DNA of 64,000 bases from Acanthococcus lagerstroemiae (Eukaryota > Arthropoda > Insecta > Hemiptera > Eriococcidae). The DNA lies in assembly GCA_031841125.1 (NCBI GenBank), contig CM063112.1:30034603-30098602 (forward strand), in the 5' to 3' direction. Below are positions 44,008 to 55,489 of the stretch, piece after piece. A program made the position numbers and the translations under genes. Positions within the stretch are counted from its first letter, which is position 1. The number at the start of each line of letters is the position of its first letter. The notes under the pieces were generated by a model. It saw nothing but the letters and a program-made list of their open reading frames with translations. It did no database searches and had not been told where the DNA came from.

Positions 44008-44957
44008 GTATGTGGTCTAACAATTTTGGTTTCTCGGTTCGATTTATTAGCGAATACGTCAGTTTTAACGGTAATTTAGGAAAGTGTATCGTTACAGAGA
44101 GAGTAATGGCCATAGTTCAGTTTTGTTTTTAATTTTTTTTTTCTTTTTGAATCTTGGCCTTCTCCATAAAACTATTTTTACCACTTTTTCCGTGCACTCT
44201 TCCCTCTTATTTGGGCTGCATATTATACAGAACGCTCACGAAACTGTAGCTGAAGCAAGCTGGGGGAGGGGTGCTGGAGAAGAAAAATTTGCGGACAAAT
44301 ATTTATTTTTAAGCTGTTCACCGACAAAATTTGTAAAAAAATTGAAAATTTGCCGATTTTTAATAGAAATATTTCTTATTCGAAAAAAAAAACTAGCGGT
44401 CTTACAAAACGAAAAATTCAAATAAACAGTTTCACAATTGGCCGGCTGCCAAATTAAGCGCTCATATCAGACCATTAAAAATCTGTATTAATTTTTTTCA
44501 ATATTTTCGAAGAGGATATTTTTGGTAAAATTTAACCAGTCTTATTAGAATCGAATTTAAAACACAACATTATCGGTTGTAACATTAACGTATCATAACT
44601 TTGAGCTTTTATTTGAGCAAATTCGTGGGTAATGTTATTTGTGTCGATTGGGTCTACTTCCTTCGCTATCTCGCTTTCCATATAACGAAAGATCCGAAAG
44701 AGGCTCCTCTCCCACAATCGATTGGAGGTATGTCTTAATTGGCTTCAATTTTGAGATGAAATTTGACTTCTCCGTTTTTTTTTGGGGGGGGGGGGCGGAG
44801 AAGAAAAATTAAAATATTCTGAATTCAAATGAACAGTTTCAAAATGTGCTGTCTGCCAAATTATGAGAGGGGTAGTTCAACCCGCTACAATCCCCCATAG
44901 TCTCGTCCCTGTTAACAGATACGGTAACAGCATACGAGATGAGGTAACAACACAATT

Positions 44958-45375
44958 TTAAATTTCTTCGGGATCTACGATAGGCTCATCAGAGGCTTCG
45001 TATAATTTTCTATTTTTTTTTTTTCGTAATCTCGTAGTTATGGCCGCAGGAAATGTTTTTTGAATGTTCAAACTTTCGGCTAAGAATTCGGCTTCACAAA
45101 TAATTTCTTCGTATTTTTCATCAGAACGGGTGTTTTCTAAAAATGTCACCGTATTTTTAAGCATTGCTATAGCGTCAGAAATATTCATATTGATAATCTT
45201 CTGCAATGCTTTGCTTATCAAGTTGATTTGGTTAAAACTGAATACCATAAAATAGCATTTTTTGGGATAATGTCTCAACTTTGCACCTAGCTGGCTTCAA
45301 AATTCACATCTTCGCTAATTTCAACTAAAGCGTCATATAATTCTTCAGGGTCATAATACAGTGGGCGGTTAGAAC
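44958..45375 (-). pseudogene. hAT-like (DUF4371/ZMYM1-type) transposase fragment, copy 2
   Basis: Duplicate of 41337-41760. Here the upstream block is uninterrupted on the minus strand (NRPLYYDPEELYDALVEISE, then DVNFEAS) up to a stop, whereas copy 1 has a stop at the Glu after DPE. The NLISKALQ block follows in another frame, as in copy 1, with one extra residue (KIIN). The frameshift and the stop after NFEAS are shared, so they predate the duplication. Confidence 0.74.
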
Positions 45376-45831
45376 TTGCCTATTCTGCGCTAATTAATCA
45401 TTTTACAACTTTTTTTCCCACGTTGTTAGAATCCCCCAACGACGAGTTGAAGAGCATAAAAGGTCATAAATGCTCTCAATTGCGTTAAAATACTTTTCCC
45501 CTTTCTTTCGAAGTTATGTGCGTTCCTTGGTAACGACTTATGGGGTAGTAAGACACAACTTCCATTCAACACGTCGAAATACATCATTTTAGCCGAAAAA
45601 TTTCAAGATGGCCCGATGGAATTACAGATTTTATCAAAATTAAGCAGGTTACGAGAAAGTGGCAAGGGAGTGGTCGCAATCGAGTGAGTAATCTTAATTT
45701 TTTCGAAAAGGAAATTATTTTTTATTTTAAACTTCTCTTAATGATGCTGGGGCACTCTACAGTGATTTTTCAAATAGGCTGTTGTACGCGGGCCATTTGG
45801 GAGGAGGGGGTTCTATTTAGGTTACAGTATA

Positions 45832-46360
45832 GGATGATACCAGGCAGAATCCTTGGATCTTGAGATGATTCCAGTAGTATAACTGTTGGTAAACATCCTA
45901 GGATGATTTCAGCAGGCTACTGGTGCCAGTAGCAATCATTGGTTGAAAGTCCTGTAATGGGACGATTCCAGTAAGCTACTGGCGGAAAGTCTCATACCGG
46001 TGGAAAGTCCTGGGACGATTCCAGTAGCTACCACTGTTGGTCGAAAGTCCTGTAATGGGACGATTCCAACAAGCTACTGGCAGAAAGTCTCATAGGATGA
46101 TTCCGGTTACGATCCAATCGGTTCCTTCGTCGTGGGTCATTTGGGGGTTGTTTTCAGGTTGAACCAGTTAGGATCCTTCGATCTTGAGATGATTCCAGTA
46201 GTATCAACTGTTGGCGAACATCCTATAGTAGGATGATTTCAGCAGGCTACTGGTGCCACTAGTAATCACTGGTTGAAAGTCCTGTAGTGGGACGATTCTA
46301 GTGAGCTACTGGCGGAAAGTCTCATACCGGTAGAAAGTCCTGGGAAAATTCCAGTAGGTT
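45832..46360 (+). repeat. Imperfect minisatellite block, copy 2
   Basis: Same core motifs as 42200-42632, about 95 bp longer owing to additional gacgattccagta/gaaagtcctg units. Confidence 0.72.
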
Positions 46361-46756
46361 CCTTATCTATCTCGTGATCCAGTCGCAGTATTCCTTGTCG
46401 TGCAATGACCATATTGTATTTCGAGCTTCAGGTTTATTATAGAAGAAAGGGGGGGGGGCAACATGCAGAGAAATTTTTTTGGCTTCTTTATTAGTTATCT
46501 TCACGAGCCATTTTCATTTTTTAGCATTCATATTTTTTCATGAATTTTGATACTGCAAAATAATTTTTTCAGATGTTGGCTGAACGATCCTATATTCAAA
46601 TGTCGTGCAATGGCCATAATTTCGAGCTTCAGGTTTATTACAAAAGAAACGGGGGGGGGCAATATTTCTTTGGCGTACTTCTTAGTTACCTTCATGAGTA
46701 ATTTATTAGCACTCGTTTTTTCTTTCCGAATTTTGATACTGCAAAATTATTTTCAG

Positions 46757-46906
46757 ATTTCGGCTGAACAATCGTATACCTTTGAAGATCTACTAGACCA
46801 GACCGTTATGATTCGTGGAAACGCGTCTTCGATGCAAACAACGAATATCAGCCGTTTCGAATTTTCTCAATGGAAGTTTTGGATCTGTCGAATCTTGTGG
46901 ACAACG
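46757..46906 (+). pseudogene. Exon-like cassette, type alpha, one-base deletion
   Basis: Twin of 43030-43180. It has gaccagaccgttatg where copy 1 has gaccagacccgttatg, so the frame shifts after LLDQT. The donor-like site is lost in the same way. Confidence 0.6.
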
Positions 46907-46989
46907 ATATTTGGTATAATTTGGATTTTCACGGGATTGGAAGTTTTATATCTCGTTTTACCTATCCCTCTAAAATTATTTTTTCAGGT

Positions 46990-47131
46990 TCTAGCAGAAC
47001 GACTACCTCCACTAGACTTCCCCGTTGCCATCCTGAAGGGGCTTCTTTGCAAACACAGAATACCAGAAGATTTTTGATTCTCCCACACGGAAGTTGTGGA
47101 CTCTTCGAATTTCCCGAAATTCATCGTAACG
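46990..47131 (+). pseudogene. Exon-like cassette, type beta, second copy in unit
   Basis: Twin of 43262-43405; identical by eye over the block. Confidence 0.52.
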
Positions 47132-47407
47132 TGGAAAGCGGCACGTAGTGTAGTCTCGATTTTCGTGGGTTCAGTTTGTTAGTAAGTACGTGAGTGTTAT
47201 CGTTCTTTTGAGAAAATGTATGGTAGCAGGAGGTGTCGGTGAAAGTCCAATTCTGAGTCACTATTTCCCGCGATACTGGGTAGGGGGTTATTATAAAGTG
47301 GTTGTAGTACGAGCAGAGCCCTGTTATCCTTAACCTGGCCCATTCACTCCAGTTAGCTGCCGTTCTGTGGAAAAGTTCATTTTTTGTACATCTGCGGACA
47401 TAAGACA

Positions 47408-47491
47408 TCAGAAATTCCTTTTTTTTGAGTCCATTGTTGATCTCAGTCCCTCAGAAATTCCTTTTTTTGAGTCCATTGTTGATCTCAGTCC
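47408..47491 (+). repeat. Short tandem duplication of about 42 bp
   Basis: tcagaaattcc, a T-run, gagtccattgttgatctcag occurs twice (47408 and 47451). Copy 1 of the large duplication has it once (43681 onward). Confidence 0.85.
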
Positions 47492-47501
47492 ACACACATG
47501 A

Positions 47502-48299
47502 TGTCCAGCCCAGTCTCATTTTAGCCTGTACGTGTAAAATATTTTTGTTGAATTTCTAATTTTTATTCAATTTTTCCTAATTTAACTTGTCTTCAGCTTG
47601 AGACCAAGCATAGCTCACTCCATAAGAGTTCTGTGAGTAGACAGTTATTCGTCAATTTATTTAGTTAGGGAACAGTTGGAAGGTCGCAGAAATTGAAGAG
47701 AGGGCTTTTATGCGAAATGGGGGAAACTCTGAAAACGAAAAAGAAAAAATTCATTTGTTGGTTACTATCTTTCTTTTAATAATATTCCGTCCTTCTTCTA
47801 CTAGTTTATTTTTGCCTTTCCCATACACACTAAGGGTACTAGACCTTATCGAAATTCATTAAGAGTTTTTTCAGAATTTTCAAAAGCGTTACTCTTAGCA
47901 AGAACTTGTCGTTTCAACAAAACTCCAGTTGCATTATGAAGTCACTCTCTTTTAAACATCGGCTTTTTATCATCCATCAACGCAAATTTGGATCCTAGAA
48001 ATTCAGATTTTAAGGTAGAAACTTATAGTATGCTACTTCCTCGGACAGCCATTTTTCGAAAGGGAAAGTTAACGAAATCATTAAATGAACAGTCACAGTG
48101 TAAATGGTCGCAGTAAAGTCACCCATGAAAACTTATTGTACGCTACTTCATCGGACAGATATGGTCGAATTATGAGAAAAATGAACTAAAGATTCGGCCC
48201 TCTAGATATAATTTCGGTATTTGAGAAATGACTTGCCTAGTAGTATTGAAATATTCTCAATACGTACCCTGTTCTAGATGTCCAGTTACTCGGGGGAAG
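47502..48299. other. Family intron-like DNA, no gene
   Basis: AT-rich sequence. A phrase aacttat, gtatgctacttcctcggacag at 48019-48047 recurs at 48129-48157 (about 110-bp spacing). Nothing coding was recognised. Confidence 0.45.
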
Positions 48300-48425
48300 T
48301 TTTCTGGACTAGTGGTGCGGTGTCTGGAGAGCCACTTTGGCAGGCATGCATCGCCATACTCTCCACCAAACACCTAGGATTCTCAAGGCAGAAGTCGACG
48401 ATGTGATAACAAGACAAGTAGGAAT
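48300..48425 (+). repeat. Solitary relative of the 311-bp satellite unit
   Basis: Contains ggactagtggtgcggtgtct, gagagccactttggcaggca and accaaacacctaggattctc, the same order as the last unit of each array. It leads straight into an alpha cassette, as the arrays do. It may represent the unamplified ancestral arrangement. Confidence 0.65.
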
Positions 48426-48483
48426 CTTTATTAGCTTTTGTATATTTTCCCCGAATTTTGATACTGCAAAATTATTTTTACAG

Positions 48484-48687
48484 CTCCTGATTGAACGATT
48501 GTATCTTGAGGATCTACTAGATCTGGTTGATCACATGTGGAAACGCTTCTTGGATCCAAACATCGAGCACCAGAGGTCATCGAGGATCTACTAGACCGCT
48601 GCTTTGTGGAACGGCCCTTCTATGCAAACACCGAATATCGACAGGTTTTGTACTTGTCAAGTTCCCCAAATTCGTCGCTGAATAACG
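48484..48687 (+). pseudogene. Fused alpha/beta cassette
   Basis: After ttacag the alpha start is open: LLIERLYLEDLLDLVDHMWK, then RFLDPNIEHQ. At about 48577 it joins the middle of a beta cassette (cgaggatctactagaccgct), which runs to aataacg before gtatgtga. A deletion has removed the alpha end, the intron-like stretch and the beta start. Both outer splice-like sites survive. Confidence 0.6.
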
Positions 48688-49186
48688 GTATGTGATACAA
48701 AAGTTTTAGTCTTCTTTGGTTCGATTTCTTAGTGAGTACATCAGTTTCATTGTTTTTAAGAAAGTGTATAGTTATAGGGAGTATCGGCCACAGCGATCAT
48801 GCTGGTGATGTTTCAATGTTCGTTCAAGTCTTGTGTATTCGCAGATTCGATCGAGTCGTGTCCATTTCGGATTAGATGGTGGGATTGGTGGGATTTGTTA
48901 AGTTGTGATGGATTGTTGATTTTGCAACTGTATAGTGAGTCATGTCTATACTGCATGTTTAGGTTCGCTATTCAAATGATTATTTGTTGCTTCTTATCAT
49001 TTTGTTGTGTCCCTATTCGATTGTTCTCATATCTTTGCATGTTTGCTGCATGCGGTTTCTGGTTATGCTCCATCTTGCGTGTTGCCTTTCATTTGACTGT
49101 TATTATAAGAAGTGAGGTATTAATAAAGGACGTGAAAGAAAAGGATGAAGAAAGAGGGAAAATACCCACATTTTTAGTAGTTTAGG
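48688..49186 (+). other. Cassette-family tail sequence
   Basis: Matches the region downstream of gamma cassettes (ttgattttgcaactgtatag, gtgagtcatgtc, tgcatgtttgctgcatg) and leads into the first 311-bp array. An open frame at 48799-49185 crosses it without any known domain. Confidence 0.5.
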
Positions 49187-49939
49187 GAGGCATTTTGGTA
49201 TGTGTGCATTGTCATATGCTTCCCCAAACACATCCCTCTGGTTTCTGATATTATACTCGAAAGGGTAGTTTTTAGGACTAGTGACGCTGTGTCTGGGGAG
49301 CCTCTTTGGCGGGCGTGCATCGCCAGGCGCTTCACTAAACACCTAGGATTCTCAAGGAAGGAGTTGAAGATGAGAAAAGATACAAAATTTTACAATTTGT
49401 ACAGCAAGGAAGATAAAAGGCCAAAGAGAGATAATGGATGTGAAAGAAAAATATATTATGGAAACACAATAAATACCCACAATTCTAGTTGTCTTGGGAG
49501 GCACTTTGGTATGCGTGCATTGTCATCGCTTCATTTGGCGGAGGACAGAGCTTGCTGGACTCTTGCGCGGATCGCAGGTGCTTCACCAAAACATAGAATT
49601 ACTCAAGGAAGGATTGAAGATGAGAAAAGATACAAAATTTTACAATTTGTACACAAGGAAGATCAAATGAAAGTAAAATGCCAAAAGGAGATAAAGGATG
49701 CGGAAAAAAAGTACATGAAAATACAACAAATACCTACAATTCTAGTTGCTGAGGAGCACTTTGGTATGCGTGTATTGTCATATACTTCCCTAGACACATT
49801 CCCTCTAGTTTCTGATGTGATACTCGAAAGGGTAGTTGTCGGGACTAGTTGTGTGGTGTCGGGGGAGCCACTTTGGCAGGGATGCATCGCTAGATGCTCC
49901 ACCAACCATCGAGGATTCTCAAGGCAGAAGTTGAAGATG
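49187..49939 (+). repeat. 311-bp satellite array A (about 3 units)
   Basis: Units start at ggaggcattttgg (49187), ggaggcactttgg (49498) and a variant (49752). The second unit is shortened (about 254 bp) and partly rearranged. Open frames through the array are a by-product of the repeat. The last unit is the variant (gatgtgatactcg, gggactagttgtgtggtgtc) that ends every array. Confidence 0.85.
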
Positions 49940-50020
49940 TGATTTGCAAAAAGTAAGAATCTTTTTATTAGTATTCCCATATTTCCCCCAAATTTTGATA
50001 CTGTAAAATTTTTTTTGCAG

Positions 50021-50186
50021 CTCCTGATTAATCGATCACAGAGGATCTGTTGGACCAGTCACTGATATATGGAAACGTTTCCTCGATCTCAACACTGAGA
50101 ACTAGTACTTGTAGTTTTTGGATTTTCACCGTGGCAGTTCTGGACTTATCAAATTTCCTAATCAAACCCATCGTCCTTGAAGAACA
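50021..50186 (+). pseudogene. Exon-like cassette, type alpha' (S1)
   Basis: 166 bp after ttttttgcag. Contains ctcctgattaatcgatcaca, gaggatctgttggaccagtc, tggaaacgtttcctcgatct and gtccttgaagaaca before gtatgtgg. The peptide is split over frames: EDLLDQS in one, TWKRFLDLNTENQYL in another and VLDLSNFLIKPIVLEE in a third. Decayed. Confidence 0.58.
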
Positions 50187-50800
50187 GTATGTGGTATACT
50201 TCATCATTTCCATGGGGTTGTACGTTTTGTATGTAGTCTCACCTACCCCCTTTCGGACCTAATTTATTTATTTTTGATTATTTGCTTTATTTTTCCTCGA
50301 ATCTTCATCCAGTCAAATGACTGTCATTGCTTTAATTCAACGATAGTATTTCTGAAGATTTACTAGACCTGACTACTGATCCACTGGAACGCTTTTTCGA
50401 TGATATTTGTTTTTTAGGTATTACTTGCAATTAAGGGGTAACTTTGAAAACTCTTTTCAACTATCACACGCTTAGGCGGCTGGATTCATGAAGCCACAGC
50501 GACTTTTATCTTGCTAGAAAGAGCAATGTTAAATCTATATTCTGCGCTTGGTATCGCAGCCATATAATGTTGTCATTATTCCAATATAACGCTTAGTATC
50601 GCAGCCATATAATGTTGTCATTATTCTAGTGTAAATACAATTTGTTTTCAAATTTGTTTCATCAAAAGTCAGCGGTACTGGTTAGTAATGAAGATTTTCT
50701 TCTCATGTTACCATCATTGTATACTGTAGATGTCCCCCCTTCCGGCTAATCTATACCTACATGTCTAGTTTCAATTTTACATACAACATTTATGTCATAG

Positions 50801-50932
50801 GTTGGAGGGAAAGCTATCCCTCTACCACACTCTGTGGGAGTGTGCTACTGTTATTCTGGAGATTTCATATTTCGTTGCCATCAGATAGAATGCAGTGATT
50901 ATCAAGGACGGATACCTACATTGTGCCAGTGA
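50801..50932 (+). pseudogene. Cys-rich gamma cassette, deleted form (S1)
   Basis: After tatgtcatag. The segment between ctctgtg and tgggag found in the full copies (53268-53425) is missing and the join is altered (gggagtgtgctactg). Ends at a TGA (50930-50932) like the full copies. Confidence 0.55.
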
Positions 50933-51317
50933 TGTTCCTACAAGTTGTATACACTTGCGGATTCGACCAAGTCTTGTGCATTTTGAATTGAATGTTGGAT
51001 TCATCATGTGTGATGGAGCGTTGATTTAGCACCTGTATAGTGAGTCATGTCATAGATTAACTGCATTGGTACTTAATTTTTGTTTTGTTGCCTTCATTGT
51101 GTATTTATGCTTTCTGATGTTCACCCTTGCATGTTCCCATTAGAGATAAAAAGTGAGGAAATAATAAGATCAAATCGATGTTGAAAAAGAGGTACAAAGA
51201 TTATATAAAAAGGAAAGAAGATTAATGAAAAAAACTGGAACAAACAGTATAATGAAAGGAAAAATATATAAATAGCTATAAAGGATGTGAAAGTACAGGA
51301 TACAGAAAGAGAAAAAG

Positions 51318-52445
51318 TACCCACAATCTAGTTGTCTTGGGAGGCACTTTGGTATGCGTGCATTGTCATACGCTTCCCCAAACAATCCCTCTGGTTCTGA
51401 TATTATACTCGAAAGGGTAGTTTTTAGGACTAGTGAGCTGTGTCTGGGGAGCCTCTTTGGCGGGCGTGCATCGCCAAGGCGCTTCACTAAACACTTAGGA
51501 TTCTCAAAGAAGGAGTGAAGATGAGAAAAGATACAAAATTTTACAATTTTGTACAGCAAGGAAGATAAAGGATGTGAAATAAAAATATATTATGGAAACA
51601 TAATAGATACCTACAATTCTAGTTGTGTTGGGAGGCACTTTGGTATGCGTGCATTGTCATACGCTTCCCCAAACACATCCCTCTGGTTTCTGATATTATA
51701 CCGAAAGGGTTTTTGGGGCCTATTATACTCGCAAGGGTAGTTTTTAGGACAGGATTCTCTTTGGCGGGCGTGCATCGCCAGGCGCTTCACTAAACACCTA
51801 GGATTCTCAAGGAAGGAGCTGAAGATGAGAAAAGATACAAAATTTTACAATTTGTACAGCAAGGAAGATAAAGCAAGGATATTGGATGAAAGAAAAATAT
51901 ATTATGGAAACATAATAGATACCCACAATTCTAGTTGTGTTGGGAGGCACTTTGGTATGCGTGCATTGTCATACGCTTCCCCAAACACATCCCTCTGGTT
52001 TCTGATATTATACTCGAAAGGGTAGTTTTTAGGACTAGTGAGGCTGTGTCTGGGGAGCCTCTTTGGCGGGCGTGCATCGCCAGGCGCTTCACTAAACACT
52101 TAGGATTCTCAAGGAAGGAGCTGAAGATGAGAAACGATACAAAATTTGACAATTTGTATAACAAGGAAGATCAAATGAAAGTAAAAGGCCAAAAAGAGAT
52201 AACGGATGCGAATAAAAAGTATATGAAAATACAACAAATACCCACAATTCTAGTTGTACGCACTTTGGTATGCGTGTGTTGTCATATGCTTCCCTAGATA
52301 CATTCACTCTAGTTTCTGATGTGATACTTGAAAGGGTAGTTGTCGGGACTAGTTGTGTGGTGTCTGGGGAGCCACTTTGGCAGGCATGCATCGCTATATG
52401 CTCCACCAACCATCAAGGATTCTCAAGGGGCGAAGTTGAAGATGT
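51318..52445 (+). repeat. 311-bp satellite array B (about 4 units)
   Basis: Unit starts near 51332, 51631, 51941 and 52258. The first two units carry many single-base deletions and one has a rearranged join near 51705-51750 (gatattataccgaaagggttt, then ttggggcc). The third is close to consensus. Confidence 0.83.
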
Positions 52446-52525
52446 GATTTGCAAAAAGTAAGAATCATTTTATTGGTATTCCCATATTTCCCCCAAATTT
52501 TGATACTGTAAAATTATTTTTGCAG

Positions 52526-52693
52526 CTCCTGATTAATCGATCACAGAGGATCTGTTGGACCAGTCACTGATACATGGAAACGTTTCCACGATCTCAACAC
52601 CAAGAACCAGTACTTAGTAGTTTTTGGAATTTCTCCTGTGAAAGTTCTGGACTTGTCAAATTTCCTAATCAAACCCATCGTCCTTGAAGAACG
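52526..52693 (+). pseudogene. Exon-like cassette, type alpha' (S2)
   Basis: 168 bp after ttttgcag, ending aacg before gtatgtgg. Same block order as S1, with ctcctgtgaaagttctggac in place of the shorter S1 form. Frame broken. Confidence 0.58.
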
Positions 52694-53267
52694 GTATGTG
52701 GTATACCTAATCATTTCCATGGGTTTTTAAGTTTTGTACATAGTCTCCCCTACTCCCTTTCGGACCTTATTTATTTATTTTTGATTATTTGCTTTATTTT
52801 TCCTCGAATCTATATCCAGTCAAATCACTGTCATTGCTTTAATTCAACGATAGCATTTCTGAAGATTTACTAGACCTGACTGCTGATCCACTGGAACGCT
52901 TTTTCGATGATATCTGTTTTTTAAGTATTACTTGCAATTAAGGGTAACTTTAAAAACTCTTTTCAACTATCACACGCTCTGGTGGCTGGATTTATGAAGC
53001 CACAGCGACTTTTGTCTTGCCAGAAAGAGCAATGTTAAATCTATATTCTGCGCGTAGTATCGCAGCCATATAATGTTGTCATTATTCCAGTGTAAATAAT
53101 TTAAAAATTTGTTTTCAAATTTGTTTCATCAAAAGTCAGCGGTACTGGTTAGTAATGCAGATTTTCTTCTCATGTTACCATCATTGTATACTGTAGATGT
53201 CCCCCCTTCCGGCTAATTTATACCTATATGTCTAGTTTCAATTTTACATACAATATTTATGTCACAG

Positions 53268-53425
53268 GTTGGACGGAAGCTATCCCACTACCACACTCTG
53301 TGTTCAAAGGCAGTGAATGTCAAGATAGATGTTGGGAGCTCTGTTATTCTGGAGATTTCATATTTCGTTGCCATCAGATAGAATTGAGTGATTATCAAGG
53401 ACGGATACCTACATTGTGCCAGTGA
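53268..53425 (+). pseudogene. Cys-rich terminal exon-like cassette, type gamma (S2)
   Basis: After tttatgtcacag one frame is open to a TGA at 53423-53425. It encodes about 51 residues: WTEAIPLPHSVFKGSECQDR, then CWELCYSGDFIFRCHQ and ending IPTLCQ. Five Cys residues (spacing C-x3-C-x3-C-x9-C) suggest a small disulfide-rich or metal-binding tail. It looks like a last coding exon of the cassette family's gene. It is nearly identical to 58525-58682. Whether it is expressed is unknown, because the upstream cassettes in this block are broken. Confidence 0.58.
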
Positions 53426-53799
53426 TGTTCCTACAAGTTGTATACACTTGCGGATTTGACCAAGTCTTGTGCCTTTTGAATTGAATGTTTGGATTCATCA
53501 TGTTGTGATGGAGCGTTGATTTAGCACCTGTATAGTGAGTCATGTCAATACTGCATGCATAATTATATTTTTGTATGTTCGCTGCATGTGTTTACTGCTT
53601 ATATTCCACCCTGCATGTTCCTGTTAGAGATAAGAAGTGAGGAAATAAGATCAAATTGATGTTGAAAAAGAGGTACAAAGATTATATAAAAAGGAAAGTA
53701 AGATTGAAACATTGGGACAAAGTTAATGAAAGGAAAAATATATAAATAGCTATAAAGGATGTGAAAGTACAGGATACAGAAAGAGAAAAAGTACCCACA

Positions 53800-54633
53800 A
53801 TTCTAGTTGTCTTGGGAGGCACCTTGGTATGCGTGCATTGTCATACGCTTCCCCAAACATATCCCTCTGGTTCCTGATATTATACTCGAAAGGGTAGTTT
53901 TTAGGACTAGTGACGCTGTGTCTGGGGAGCCTCTTTGGCGGGCGTGCATCGCCAAGCGCTTCACTAAACACCTAGGATTCTCAAAGAAGGAGTTGAAGAT
54001 GAGAAAAGATACAAAATTTTACAATTTGTACAGCAAGGAAGATAAAAGGCCAAAGAGAGATAAAGGATGTGAAAGAAAAATATATTATGGAAACACAATA
54101 GATACCCACAATTCTAGTTGTCTTGGGAGGCACTTTGGTATGCGTGCATTGTCATACGCTTCCCCAAACATATCCCTCTGGTTTCTGATATTATACCTGA
54201 AAGGGTAGTTTTTAGGACTAGAGACGCTGTGTCTGGGGAGCCTCTTTGGCGGGCGTGCATCGCCAGGTGCTTTACCAAACACTTAGCATACTCAAGGAAG
54301 GAGTTGAAGATGAGAAAAGATACAAAATTTTACAATTTGTACAGCAAGGAAGATCAAATGAAAGTAAAATGCCAAAGTGAGATAAAGGATGCGGAAAAAA
54401 AGTACATGAAAATACAACAAATACCTACAATTCTAGTTGCCTGAGGAAGCACTTTGGTATGCGTGTATTGTCATACACTTCCCTAGACACATTCCCTCTA
54501 GTTTCTGATGTGATACTCGAAAGGGTAGTTGTCGGGACTAGTTGTGTGGTATCTGGGGAGCCACTTTGGCAGGCATGCATCGCTATATGCTCCACCAACC
54601 ATCGAGGATTCTCAAGGCAGAAGTTGAAGATGT
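53800..54633 (+). repeat. 311-bp satellite array C (3 units)
   Basis: Units begin near 53814, 54125 and 54444. The first two are near-consensus 311-bp units and the last is the array-ending variant. Confidence 0.88.
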
Positions 54634-54713
54634 GATTTGCAAAAAGTAAGAATCATTTTATTGGTATTCCCATATTTCCCCCAAATTTTGATACTGTAAA
54701 ATTATTTTTGCAG

Positions 54714-54881
54714 CTCCTGATTAATCGATCACAGAGGATCTGTTGGACCAGTCACTGATACATGGACACGTTTCTACGATCTCAACACCGAGAACCAGTA
54801 CTTAGTAGTTTTTGGAATTCCTCCTGTGAAAGTTCTAGACTTGTCAAATTTCCTAATCAAACCCATCGTCCTTGAAGAACG
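54714..54881 (+). pseudogene. Exon-like cassette, type alpha' (S3)
   Basis: 168 bp after tttttgcag, ending aacg before gtatgtgc. WKRF is changed here (tggacacgtttctacgatc). Frame broken. Confidence 0.56.
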
Positions 54882-55489
54882 GTATGTGCTATACCTAATC
54901 ATTTCCATCGGTTTGTAAGTTTTGTACATAGTCTCACCTACCCCCTTTCGGACCTTATTTATTTATTTTTGATTTATTGCTTTATTTTTCCTCGAATCTT
55001 TATCCAGTCAAATTACTGTCATTGCTTTAATTCAACGATAGCATTTCTGAAGATTTACTAGACCTGACTGCTGATCCACTGGAACGCTTTTTCGATGATA
55101 TTTGTTTTTTAAGTATTACTTGCAATTAAGGGGTAACTTTGAAAACTCTTTTCAACTATCACACGCTCTGGTGGCTGGATTTATGAAGCCACAGCGACTT
55201 TTGTCTTGCTAGAAAGAGCAATGTTAAATCTATATTCTGTGCTTAGTATCGCAGCCATATAATGTTGTCATTATTCCAGTGTAAATAATTTAAAAACGCC
55301 TTTTATTTTTAAAACTTTTTGTTTCATCACAGCAATTTGTTTTCAAATCATCAAAAGTCAGCGGAACTGGTTAGTAATGAAGATTTTCTTCTCATGTTAC
55401 CATCATTGTATACTGCAGATGTCCCCCCTTCCGGCTAATCTATACCTACATGTCTAGTTTCAATTTTACATACAACATTTATGTTACAG

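Larger units (their letters stand above)
43733..47501 (+). repeat. 3.6-kb tandem duplication, copy 2
   Basis: Direct repeat of 40145-43732 with the same order of parts. It lacks some stretches of copy 1 (for example the ctacgtacctcttc segment near 40562) and has an extra minisatellite unit and a short terminal tandem duplication (47408-47491). It ends at the same ccacacacatgat phrase. Confidence 0.88.
49940..51317 (+). repeat. Spacer block S1
   Basis: Begins gtgatttgcaaaaagtaaga, then an alpha' cassette, a second degenerate block (tttctgaagatttactagac, ctggaacgctttttcgatga, near 50346-50402) that still encodes SEDLLD and ERFFDD, then a short direct repeat around 50548-50615 (gcttrgtatcgcagccatat twice) and a deleted gamma cassette. 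Confidence 0.8.
52446..53799 (+). repeat. Spacer block S2
   Basis: Same order as S1: alpha' cassette, degenerate second block (about 52850-52912), cgcagccatataatgttgtc phrase, full gamma cassette and an A-rich lead into array C. Its second half (from about 53160) is almost identical to the second half of S4. Confidence 0.8.

Noticed and set aside
49202..49942. 246-residue open frame as a gene
   Set aside because: It is a read-through of two and a half satellite units with an internal rearrangement and shows no domain.
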